Source of the DNA: DAIOHQ01 sp036744635 | Lineage (GTDB): Bacteria > Planctomycetota > Phycisphaerae > Tepidisphaerales > Tepidisphaeraceae | Reading direction: 5' to 3' | NCBI GenBank assembly: GCA_036744635.1 | Contig: DAIOHQ010000221.1 | Coordinates: forward strand, 1 to 8,303 | DNA: 8,303 bases | Shown: piece by piece, positions 1 to 5,696 of the stretch | Layout of the letters: each line of letters starts with the position of its first letter | Position numbering within the stretch: the first letter of the stretch is position 1 | The notes under the pieces: generated by a model | Seen by the model: the letters and a program-made list of their open reading frames with translations, nothing else | Database searches by the model: none | Told to the model about the DNA's origin: nothing | Translations under genes and position numbers: made by a program

Positions 1-45
1 TGGTGGGGCAGACATTCTTGTCTGCCACGGGACAATGTACTCATT
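1..45 (+). repeat. Dispersed hairpin repeat, copy A (cut by window edge)
   Basis: Bases 7-26 read GGCAGACATTCTTGTCTGCC, a perfect 8-bp stem with a TTCT loop. They are preceded by TGGTGGG and followed by a tail with GTACTC at 37-42. The same unit recurs at 655-712, 713-770 and 8250-8303. The left part is probably missing because the window begins inside it. It lies downstream of the minus-strand gene that ends at 79, so it could also act as a transcript-end hairpin, although no T-tract follows on that strand. Confidence 0.85.
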
Positions 46-78
46 GGCCCGTCCTCCGCCGATTTTTCAAACAGTCTC

Positions 79-510
79 TCAATCCTTGGGCGTCTCCGGT
101 GCAACGGGAACATTCTCGTTGGTTCGGCCTTCCTTGGTCTGCTTGTCATCCAGCGCCTGCACCTCCTGCGGAGAAGGCGAGGTATTGTAGTTCATCAGCC
201 GCCTGTCATATTTATAGGACCGCGCCGCCACCAGCCTCAATAGCCGATCGGACGGCGTGTACTGATAAACCGCCAGCGTCTGCGTATCCACATCCAGCAG
301 ATAGCAGCCCCAGGCGCGTTCGGCGAGCTGCCCGGGCATCACGAAAACGCCCGCACCGCCGGCAATCGGCGGCTGGTGCTGCCCATACGCGCCCGGCAAA
401 AAATCCGGCACGCCGCCGCGGTTCAAAAGAACCACCAGAACCGCCAACAACAACGCCGCGTTGGCGTACAGACCATAGACTATCAGCTTGCGGTGGCGGT
501 TATCAGTCAT
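79..510 (-). CDS. Small membrane-anchored protein of unknown function
   Basis: A 143-residue protein that I cannot assign to a function. Residues 1-8 are basic and polar (TDNRHRK), then about 9-29 form one hydrophobic helix (GLYANAALLLAVLVVLL), so it is probably a single-pass inner-membrane protein with a short cytoplasmic N-terminus and about 110 residues outside. The soluble part has a Gly/Pro-rich linker (about 33-60), then a compact region with WGCYLLDVDTQTLAVYQY and a basic stretch, then an acidic, polar, probably disordered tail. The wording WGCYLLDVDTQTL resembles hypothetical proteins I associate with planctomycetes, but I recall no function. I chose the ATG at 510; an in-frame TTG at 531 would add seven residues, and neither start has a clear Shine-Dalgarno. 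A plausible promoter lies about 55 bp upstream. The neighbour is divergent. Confidence 0.8.
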   Translation of the reverse strand: MTDNRHRKLIVYGLYANAALLLAVLVVLLNRGGVPDFLPGAYGQHQPPIAGGAGVFVMPGQLAERAWGCYLLDVDTQTLAVYQYTPSDRLLRLVAARSYKYDRRLMNYNTSPSPQEVQALDDKQTKEGRTNENVPVAPETPKD

Positions 511-563
511 GACGTTCAAGCCGCCGGGCAATTACGGCCTTATGCCGGGCAGCGCCGATGCCG

Positions 564-593
564 ATTCTATCCGAATGGCGGCCATGCCTGCAA
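564..593 (-). promoter_or_regulatory. Putative sigma-70-like promoter for the membrane-anchored protein
   Basis: On the minus strand, TTGCAG (588-593) and TAGAAT (564-569) are separated by 18 bases. Transcription would start near 557, leaving a leader of roughly 45-50 nt before the ATG at 510. The match to the consensus is good at -10 and moderate at -35. Planctomycete promoters are poorly defined, so this is inference from spacing and sequence only. Confidence 0.4.
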
Positions 594-654
594 GATTTAT
601 CGAAATTTCCGACGCCGCGAGGCGCATGATGTGTTCGACCGGCTGATTGTACCT

Positions 655-780
655 TGGTGGGGCGGACATTCTTGTCTGCCATGGCCCGGTGAGCGGCAGG
701 TGTACTCGATTCTGGTGGGGCAGACATTCTTGTCTGCCATGGCTGGATTCGGGCAGGGGAGTACACCTTCCGCTCATCCA
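655..780 (+). repeat. Tandem hairpin repeat copies B and C with an inverted tail
   Basis: Two copies of the dispersed unit lie head to tail with a 58-bp period (TGGTGGGG at 655 and 713). Hairpins are at 661-680 (copy B, one A-to-G change giving a G-T wobble pair) and 719-738 (copy C, perfect). Copy B ends in a tail, 690-707, containing GGTGTACTC. After copy C the tail occurs inverted: 759-776 is the reverse complement of 690-707 with a single mismatch. The copy C hairpin is therefore nested inside an 18-bp inverted repeat. The whole element occupies the spacer between two divergent genes, just upstream of the phosphoesterase start. It contains no coding gene of its own. Confidence 0.85.
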
Positions 781-808
781 GCCATATTTCCTCGGAGCCT
801 TTATCTCG

Positions 809-1726
809 ATGAGCGCAGTGCAGCAAATCCCCTTCACCCCTTCCCAACCGCTGGCCGACCGCGAGCACGCCCGCATCCCCATGCCGCGCTTCCTCCCCGC
901 CCACCAGCCCGCCCATGCCCTCGGCATGAAACCGCAAAAAGCCCGCCATGGCCCCTGGCTGCAGATCAAGGCCGCCTATCGCATGGAATGGAACCGCTAC
1001 GACCTGCCCATCGCCGGCCTCGATCCGCGCCTCGAAGGATTCCGCATCCTCCACCTCACCGACCTGCACCTCAAACCCGCCTGGTACCGGGCCTATGACA
1101 ATCTCCTGCAGGAAATCCGCGAAAAACAACCGGATGTGATCCTCTTCACCGGCGACCTCATCGACGACAAGCGCGACCACCGCCCCGCCCTGCCCGTGCT
1201 CCATAAGTTTATCGAGCACCTCGAATCCCGCCTCGGCACCTTCGCCATCCTCGGCAACCATGATGGCGACCTGCTCATGCCCGAGCTGGCCGAAATGAAC
1301 TGCCGCCTGATGGATGGCCAGACCATCGTGCTGGAAGAAGGGCGCGGCGGCGTCGAGCTGATCGGCCTCCAAGGCCCGTACCGCATCGACTTCGACGAGA
1401 GCAACCACCGCCACATCCCCGCCAAATCGCCCCACCGGGCGCGGGTGGTAATGTCTCATTATCCAGACTTGATCAAGTGTACTGCCCACCTGCAACCCGA
1501 CGTGTTCTTAGCCGGCCACACCCACGGCGGCCAAATCTGCCTCCCCGGCGGCAGGCCCCTGCTCACCCACGATTCCCTCCCCAAGAACATGGCCAAGGGA
1601 CTCCACCGCGTCGGCAACACCTGGCTGAACGTCCCCCGAGGCATGGGATTTTCCGGCCTCCCCTTCCGCTTCTTCTGCCCCGCCGAAGTAGTCGAGCTCC
1701 GCCTCACTCAAGAGACTACAGAATGA
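809..1726 (+). CDS. Calcineurin-like metallophosphoesterase (YkuE/YaeI-like)
   Basis: A 305-residue dinuclear-metal phosphohydrolase. All core motifs are present: D-x-H at D85/H87 (LTDLHLKP), GD at 115-116 (TGDLIDD), GNHD at 149-152, SHYPD with H217, and GHTHGG at 236-241. This motif set and spacing fit the YkuE/YaeI branch of the calcineurin-like family; known members hydrolyse phosphodiester or pyrophosphate bonds, including the chlamydial LpxG lipid A enzyme. The substrate here cannot be read from sequence. Unlike YkuE/YaeI it shows no Tat signal or N-terminal membrane anchor; instead about 75 residues rich in Pro, His and Arg precede the catalytic core, so it is probably cytoplasmic or peripherally bound. 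The frame stays open upstream to 647 through the repeats, but ATG 809 is preferred because GGAG lies at 794-797 and everything before it is repeat DNA. It converges on the cyclophilin gene. Confidence 0.92.
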   Translation: MSAVQQIPFTPSQPLADREHARIPMPRFLPAHQPAHALGMKPQKARHGPWLQIKAAYRMEWNRYDLPIAGLDPRLEGFRILHLTDLHLKPAWYRAYDNLLQEIREKQPDVILFTGDLIDDKRDHRPALPVLHKFIEHLESRLGTFAILGNHDGDLLMPELAEMNCRLMDGQTIVLEEGRGGVELIGLQGPYRIDFDESNHRHIPAKSPHRARVVMSHYPDLIKCTAHLQPDVFLAGHTHGGQICLPGGRPLLTHDSLPKNMAKGLHRVGNTWLNVPRGMGFSGLPFRFFCPAEVVELRLTQETTE

Positions 1727-1744
1727 TGAACTCCGAAGGCACTT

Positions 1745-1797
1745 AGGCACGAAGGCACGAATGGAAGCAGACGTATTTCCTTCGTGCCTTCGTGCCT
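1745..1797. terminator. Strong hairpin between convergent genes; possible bidirectional terminator
   Basis: Arms 1745-1761 (AGGCACGAAGGCACGAA) and 1781-1797 are perfect 17-bp inverted repeats, and GGAA/TTCC at 1763-1766/1777-1780 extends the stem, leaving a loop of about 10 nt. Each arm is itself a direct repeat of GGCACGAA, and further copies of the octamer flank it (near 1735 and at 1802-1811). It sits in the 99-bp gap between convergent stop codons, where a shared terminator is expected. No T-tract follows on either side, so intrinsic termination is uncertain. The GGCACGAA motif is also a dispersed-repeat type I recall from environmental bacterial genomes. Confidence 0.55.
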
Positions 1798-1825
1798 CTT
1801 GCCTTCGTGCCTGCTTCTCTGCAAG

Positions 1826-3535
1826 TTACGCCAACGTCGTCCGGAAACGCGGATCGGCGTTCACATCACTGATCTTCGTCTTGCCGATTTTCACCTTCTT
1901 GCCGAAGCTGGTGGAGAGCAGCAGCGAATCAGCGCTGACATCCCCCTTTACCGTGATCCCGACAATCGCGCTGCCGCCGAGCAGTGTGTCATCGCCATTG
2001 AAATACACGCCGTCAACCGGATCCAGCCCGGCCGCGATCACCGAATTGTTGACCGTGTTGGCCTTGAATGACTTGATGAAGCCGGCGCCATGCTGATCAT
2101 CGCCCCCGCCCACCTTGTTATCCGCGCCCAGCAGCGTTCCAGATAGGAGTTGTGCCCCGTTCATCGTGCCCACCGAGACGGTTCCAAACGCCGGACCCGC
2201 GATCACCCCGCCGCTGGCGACGTTCCCCAACGTCAGCGTGGTAATGGCGCCGGTCGAAGAAAGCGTGCCGCTGAGATTCAAGTTCTTCCCGATCAACCCC
2301 TTCAGCGCGCCATTGACGACGATGTCCTGGATATCCACCCCGCCGTTGCCGCCCTTCCCGCTGATCGTCAGCGTGGTCTTGGATGTAATGCCGCTCAGGT
2401 TGATGTCGATCTGCCCGTTGTCATTCAACACCGTCCCGCTGCCTCCGCCTTTCAGCGAAATCGTGGTCGCGGTCCCGTCCGGATCGGTGAAATGGCTCTT
2501 CTTGCCGATCGTGGTCAACACCGTCGCCACCCCGGTGGCGTTCAAATCCATCAGCATCGCCACGCGGGTGATGGTGACGAAATCGGCGTTCGGATCGAGG
2601 CTGCCGCGGGCCCGCACCACGTCGCCGTCAATCACCGGAAGCTGATCGAGCGGCGCCCCCGCACTGCCCGTTTCCAGGCCGTTGATGCCGTCCATCACAT
2701 CCAGCCCGGCCTGATTGGTGATCGATCCGAACACTGTGAAGCCGCCGTTCTGGTTATCCAGATTCGAGCTGTTGTCGGCGACGTTGAAGAACCACTGGTT
2801 GGTGGCCGAATTGGGATCGCTGCCGAGCTTGGCCATCGCGATCGTGCCCCGGGTGTTGGAGACGCCCGGCTCGTTCACCACCGCCGGATTGGCCGGAATC
2901 GCATCGACCTGATCGGATGCCGTGATCGTGAACCCGCCGCCCTGGATGATGAATCCCGGCACGCTGCGGTGGAAGAAAGTGGTATCCCACACCCCGCTGT
3001 TGGCATAGCTGACGAAGTTGGAAATCGTCTGCGGCGTCTGCTGCTCGAGCAGCCCGACGTCGATGATCCCCAGCCGCGTGACGAAGCGCGCCACCGCATT
3101 CGATGGCTGGGTGGTCACGTCGAAATTCCCGCCGGGCGTCCCGTCGCCGGAAACCGCGCCAACCCCGTTGAATTCGCCGTCCAGCGCCGTCCCGTCGGCG
3201 CCATGAACGCCTTCGGTGACCACCAGCCGATAGGAGGTATTCGTTTCCAGCACCGTGGTGATGACGATGTTGTTGGCATTCGGGTCATACCCCACCGTGG
3301 CCGCCTGCTCGGCATCATCGGCCGTTCCCAGCGTCAGATCTGGGCCGACGTCGAAAATCTTCACCGTGGCCGTGCTCACCGTGGCCGGATCGAGCGGCGC
3401 GTTCAGCGTGATGATCGCCTGCCCGCGGTTGTCCGCCCCCACCGCCGTGATCTGCGGCGCCGCCGAAAGCAGCACGCGATTTTCCAAAACTTCAATCGGA
3501 GCGAACACACTGCGGCGCTGAGTAGAGTGATGCAT
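1826..3535 (-). CDS. Exported cyclophilin-type peptidyl-prolyl isomerase with LEPR-XLL-like N-terminus and beta-rich C-terminal region
   Basis: A 569-residue modular protein. Residues 14-24 (IEVLENRVLLS) match the LEPR-XLL type N-terminal motif of large planctomycete surface or exported proteins; there is no ordinary signal peptide. Residues about 27-150 look like a beta-sandwich (Ig-like/SbsA-like). Residues about 152-310 are a cyclophilin domain: SNFVSYANSGVWDTTFFHR carries the catalytic arginine R190, then PGFIIQGGG with Q198, NQWFFN at 246-251 and FTVFG at 266-270, so the active site looks intact. Residues about 340-569 are Gly/Thr/Ser-rich short strands (e.g. TLTISGKGG, TTLTLGNVASGG), like beta-helix adhesin repeats. 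The inferred role is proline isomerisation of proteins outside the cytoplasm. I chose ATG 3535 because AGGAG lies 9 nt upstream; the frame remains open to 3829, but that part translates repeat DNA. A promoter-like sequence lies about 60 bp upstream. Confidence 0.93.
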   Translation of the reverse strand: MHHSTQRRSVFAPIEVLENRVLLSAAPQITAVGADNRGQAIITLNAPLDPATVSTATVKIFDVGPDLTLGTADDAEQAATVGYDPNANNIVITTVLETNTSYRLVVTEGVHGADGTALDGEFNGVGAVSGDGTPGGNFDVTTQPSNAVARFVTRLGIIDVGLLEQQTPQTISNFVSYANSGVWDTTFFHRSVPGFIIQGGGFTITASDQVDAIPANPAVVNEPGVSNTRGTIAMAKLGSDPNSATNQWFFNVADNSSNLDNQNGGFTVFGSITNQAGLDVMDGINGLETGSAGAPLDQLPVIDGDVVRARGSLDPNADFVTITRVAMLMDLNATGVATVLTTIGKKSHFTDPDGTATTISLKGGGSGTVLNDNGQIDINLSGITSKTTLTISGKGGNGGVDIQDIVVNGALKGLIGKNLNLSGTLSSTGAITTLTLGNVASGGVIAGPAFGTVSVGTMNGAQLLSGTLLGADNKVGGGDDQHGAGFIKSFKANTVNNSVIAAGLDPVDGVYFNGDDTLLGGSAIVGITVKGDVSADSLLLSTSFGKKVKIGKTKISDVNADPRFRTTLA

Positions 3536-3544
3536 TTTCCTGTT

Positions 3545-3549
3545 CTCCT
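3545..3549 (-). promoter_or_regulatory. Shine-Dalgarno deciding the cyclophilin start
   Basis: AGGAG on the minus strand ends 9 nt before the ATG at 3533-3535, with a second purine run (GGAAA) immediately before the start. Upstream in-frame starts, such as the ATG at 3565, lack a comparable site, so the shorter 569-residue protein beginning just before the LEPR-XLL-like motif is favoured. Confidence 0.75.
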
Positions 3550-3597
3550 GGGTGAAATCCGCCATCCGCCGGCCCAAACCACCGGCCGGCCCCCAAC

Positions 3598-3627
3598 TGT
3601 ATATCACCCCCCAACAACCCCACGCAA
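3598..3627 (-). promoter_or_regulatory. Putative promoter for the cyclophilin gene
   Basis: Minus-strand TTGCGT (3622-3627) and TATACA (3598-3603) are 18 bases apart. The predicted start near 3591 gives a leader of about 56 nt before ATG 3535. It lies inside the region that is open in frame upstream of the gene, which also argues against translation starting farther out. Confidence 0.4.
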
Positions 3628-3651
3628 GCCCGAAAGGTGGTCCCGACCATC

Positions 3652-3721
3652 GAATGGCCCATTCGTAGGCAGCAATGTATTGCCCCGCTCTCTCCCGTGG
3701 CATGGGGCTACCAGCCCATGC
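3652..3721. repeat. Cluster of three short hairpins in the intergenic space
   Basis: Three adjacent inverted repeats: GAATGGCCCATTC (3652-3664, 6-bp arms), GGCAGCAATGTATTGCCCC region (3668-3685, arms with a small bulge), and 3700-3721, where GCATGGGGCT pairs with AGCCCATGC with one bulged G. Each resembles a different short dispersed-repeat type. No coding potential was found here. Confidence 0.6.
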
Positions 3722-3742
3722 GCAAGAAGCGCAGCGCTCTTT

Positions 3743-3865
3743 GTGGCACGGGTGCCTCGCCCGTGTTCTGAGAATTGTGGTGCAGGCTTTCCACCTGCTC
3801 CGTCGTGCAGGCTGGAAAGCCTGCACCACAACGAGATGAAACCACGGGCGAGATGCCCGTGCTAC
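3743..3865. repeat. Nested double inverted repeat
   Basis: Outer arms 3743-3765 and 3843-3865 are inverted repeats matching at 19 of 23 positions (GCACGGG...CTCGCCCGTG type). Inside them, 3777-3796 and 3810-3829 form a second inverted repeat of the GTGGTGCAGGCTTTCCA type with one mismatch, and the right inner arm is itself a hairpin (3808-3823). Each arm type is recognisable as a short repeat I associate with planctomycete intergenic DNA. The structure lies between the ferredoxin-like gene end (3903) and the cyclophilin promoter, so it may end the ferredoxin transcript or insulate the next one. Confidence 0.75.
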
Positions 3866-3902
3866 GAAAATTTCAATGAATCAAACCCGCGCCCCCCTGT
3901 CC

Positions 3903-4580
3903 TCATCGCTCCCGCGCCGACTTCGGAATCACATAGATGCTCTTCGGCGAAGTCGGGCAATCATGCTGGCAGACCCCGCATCCGGTGCAGCCCAGCGGGT
4001 TCACCGCAATCGCATTTCCCCGCAGCTCAATCGCCGCGCCCCCCAGCGGACAATGATCCACGCAGATCGTGCACGCCTCTCCCCCGCCGCGCACGCACGT
4101 CTCTTCCCGCCACACCGCCGTCCCCATGTCAATATCCACCATGGCCGTGGGAATCAGCGCCCCGGTTTGGCAAGCGCTCATGCACGCCAGCGAAGAACAC
4201 AGCACGCAGGCCATCGCGTTCGCATCAATGGACGGCAACCCCACCCCATCGATCGCGGCGTCGAGCTTGATGCACTGCGCCGGGCAGACCTTCGCGCAAT
4301 CCCCGCAGCGCGAGCACGTCTCCCCAAACTCCCGTTCCCCAATCGCCCCGGGCGGGCGCAGCCAAACCTCCAGCGGCAACCGCCCTCCACCCGCCGGCGC
4401 AGGCTCGCGCTGCGGCGGCTGATCCAGCTCGCCGATCTGCTTCACCGCATCCATCAACGGCGACGCCGCCGACGCGATCGGCCGCAGCAATTCGCGCAGC
4501 CCCACCCGGAAAAATCGCCGCCGGTTGATCGGATCCTCTGCTGCCATCGCACCCGATTCTACGCGAAAATCGGCGAGCAT
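3903..4580 (-). CDS. Four-cluster [4Fe-4S] ferredoxin-like protein (NapG/MauM-like)
   Basis: A 225-residue iron-sulfur protein with sixteen cysteines in four groups: C89/C92/C95/C99 (canonical CxxCxxCxxxCP), C125/C128/C133/C137 (CxxC with four residues before the third Cys), C162/C170/C173/C177 (seven residues between the first two), and C198/C201/C204/C208 (canonical). C103 is extra. This arrangement is like NapG/MauM electron-transfer proteins, which carry four cubane clusters. An N-terminal NRRRFFRVGLRELLRP stretch looks Tat-like, but what follows is too polar for a confident export signal. No NapH-type quinol partner or reductase lies in the window, so the electron donor and acceptor are unknown. 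ATG 4580 gives a 21-nt gap to the HAD gene upstream and suggests cotranscription; ATG 4547 (214 residues, closer to NRRRFF) is equally possible, and neither has a strong Shine-Dalgarno. Confidence 0.9.
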   Translation of the reverse strand: MLADFRVESGAMAAEDPINRRRFFRVGLRELLRPIASAASPLMDAVKQIGELDQPPQREPAPAGGGRLPLEVWLRPPGAIGEREFGETCSRCGDCAKVCPAQCIKLDAAIDGVGLPSIDANAMACVLCSSLACMSACQTGALIPTAMVDIDMGTAVWREETCVRGGGEACTICVDHCPLGGAAIELRGNAIAVNPLGCTGCGVCQHDCPTSPKSIYVIPKSARER

Positions 4581-4601
4581 TCTCTGTCACACCGCCATCA
4601 G

Positions 4602-5444
4602 TTACACCGCCACGCGTTGCGGCCGGCGCATCGGCGGCGGCTCGGGCGCCTCCAGCGCGATCATCTCCTCAAACTCCGCCACCAGCCGGCCGTGATTCAG
4701 GTGCGCGATCGACTCGGAGACCTTGTGCGGCTGATACGCATAGCGCGCCAGATCCTCGCGACGGGTGCCGCCGCTCAGCACCAGCAGCGTGTGATAGCCC
4801 ATCTGCACGCCGCCGAGAATGTCCGTCTCCATCGTGTCGCCGATCATGATCGTATGCCCCGCCGACAGGCCCAGCTCCTTACGCGCCACCCGCATCATGA
4901 TCGGGCTGGGCTTGCCGACGCTGAACGCCTTCACGCCCGCCGCCGTCTCCAGCATCGCCACGATCGCCCCGCATCCCGGCCGCATCCCTTTGCCGGTCGG
5001 GCAATTCGGATCGAGGTTGGTGGCCACCAGCTTCGCCCCGCCCAGGATCATTCCCAGCGCCGCATCCACCATCTCGAAATTGAAGGTTCTGCCTTCGCCG
5101 ACCACCACATAATCAGGGTCCTTGTCCACGATCGAATAGCCATTGGAGTGCAGCGCCTGCAGCAGGCCGCCCTCGCCGATCACGAACGCGGTGCCCTGCG
5201 GCTTCTGGCTGGCCAGGAACCGCGCCGTCGCGATGGCGCAGGTGAAGACGTGCTCTTCGCCGACATCAATGCCCATCCGCCGCAGCTTCGTCGCCACGTC
5301 GCGCCGCGTGCGCTGGCTGTTGTTGGTCAGGAATAGGAACGGAATATTCTGCGCCTGCAACTCCGCAATAAAACGCTCGGCCCCCGCGATCAGATGATTA
5401 TCCCGATAAATGACGCCATCCATGTCGATCAAATAACCCCACAT
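4602..5444 (-). CDS. HAD-IIA family phosphatase (NagD/p-nitrophenylphosphatase-like)
   Basis: A 280-residue haloacid dehalogenase superfamily phosphatase of subfamily IIA. Motif I is DMDGVIY with nucleophile D7 and acid/base D9, motif II is LTNNS with T40, the conserved lysine is K178 in GKPSP, and motif IV is GDTMETDI with D203 and D208. The large C2-type cap lies between about residues 75 and 170 and includes the typical VVVGEGRTFNFE and ATNLDPNCPT segments. Length is slightly above the usual 250-260 because of a Pro/Arg tail (265-280). NagD relatives dephosphorylate small phosphates such as nucleoside monophosphates, sugar phosphates or phosphoglycolate; the substrate cannot be chosen from sequence. 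The start is well supported: AGGAG at 5452-5456, 7 nt before ATG 5444. The ferredoxin-like gene follows closely on the same strand; no functional link is obvious. Confidence 0.95.
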   Translation of the reverse strand: MWGYLIDMDGVIYRDNHLIAGAERFIAELQAQNIPFLFLTNNSQRTRRDVATKLRRMGIDVGEEHVFTCAIATARFLASQKPQGTAFVIGEGGLLQALHSNGYSIVDKDPDYVVVGEGRTFNFEMVDAALGMILGGAKLVATNLDPNCPTGKGMRPGCGAIVAMLETAAGVKAFSVGKPSPIMMRVARKELGLSAGHTIMIGDTMETDILGGVQMGYHTLLVLSGGTRREDLARYAYQPHKVSESIAHLNHGRLVAEFEEMIALEAPEPPPMRRPQRVAV

Positions 5445-5655
5445 AGAGATTCTCCTTGAGCAAATAGCTCGATGTTGACAAAGTCTTCACACAGTGCCAC
5501 GGAATGAGGCAACTAGGCGGCGGGTTCCTATTTCGCGCGCGGCCGATGCCCCTATCTCGCAACGGCCAGCCCTGCCGCATCCATTACAATCCCTGTGCCA
5601 ACAATGAAATACCCCTGACAGACGGACTTGCCAGCCTACTCTGCAAGCAATTGTA

Positions 5656-5676
5656 GGGTGGGCGTACTCACCCACC
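5656..5676. repeat. Short GTACTC-containing hairpin downstream of the glycosylase gene
   Basis: GGTGGG (5657-5662) pairs with CCCACC (5671-5676) around an 8-nt loop holding GTACTC. TTTT follows on the plus strand, but no plus-strand gene ends here; on the minus strand, where the glycosylase gene ends at 5697, no T-tract follows. The rest of 5445-5696 contains nothing I can name. Confidence 0.45.
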
Positions 5677-5696
5677 TTTTCCCATATTGGTTGCGC

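Noticed and set aside
655..770. CRISPR-like array
   Set aside because: There are only two adjacent copies with a 58-bp period, the intervening sequence is itself related between copies, and there are no cas genes.
503..1495. Long minus-strand open frame opposite the metallophosphoesterase
   Set aside because: It is the antisense shadow of a gene with complete catalytic motifs. Its product is low-complexity Ala/Val/Gly/Glu with no recognisable domain, and its other end is repeat DNA.
3536..3829. 98-codon N-terminal extension of the cyclophilin
   Set aside because: It translates inverted repeats and a promoter-like sequence. The AGGAG 9 nt before ATG 3535 and the LEPR-XLL-like motif just after it fix the start.
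2150..4270. 706-codon plus-strand open frame across the cyclophilin and ferredoxin genes
   Set aside because: It is rich in Arg, His and Pro, as expected of an antisense frame in GC-rich DNA, and it spans two well-supported genes and an intergenic repeat block.
3876..5336. 486-codon plus-strand open frame opposite the ferredoxin and HAD genes
   Set aside because: The Arg/His/Leu-rich product has no domain, while the opposite strand encodes a four-cluster ferredoxin and a HAD phosphatase with intact motifs and a good Shine-Dalgarno.
5398..5580. 60-codon minus-strand frame overlapping the HAD gene start
   Set aside because: It has no recognisable content, overlaps the well-supported HAD start out of frame, and its own start has no ribosome-binding site.
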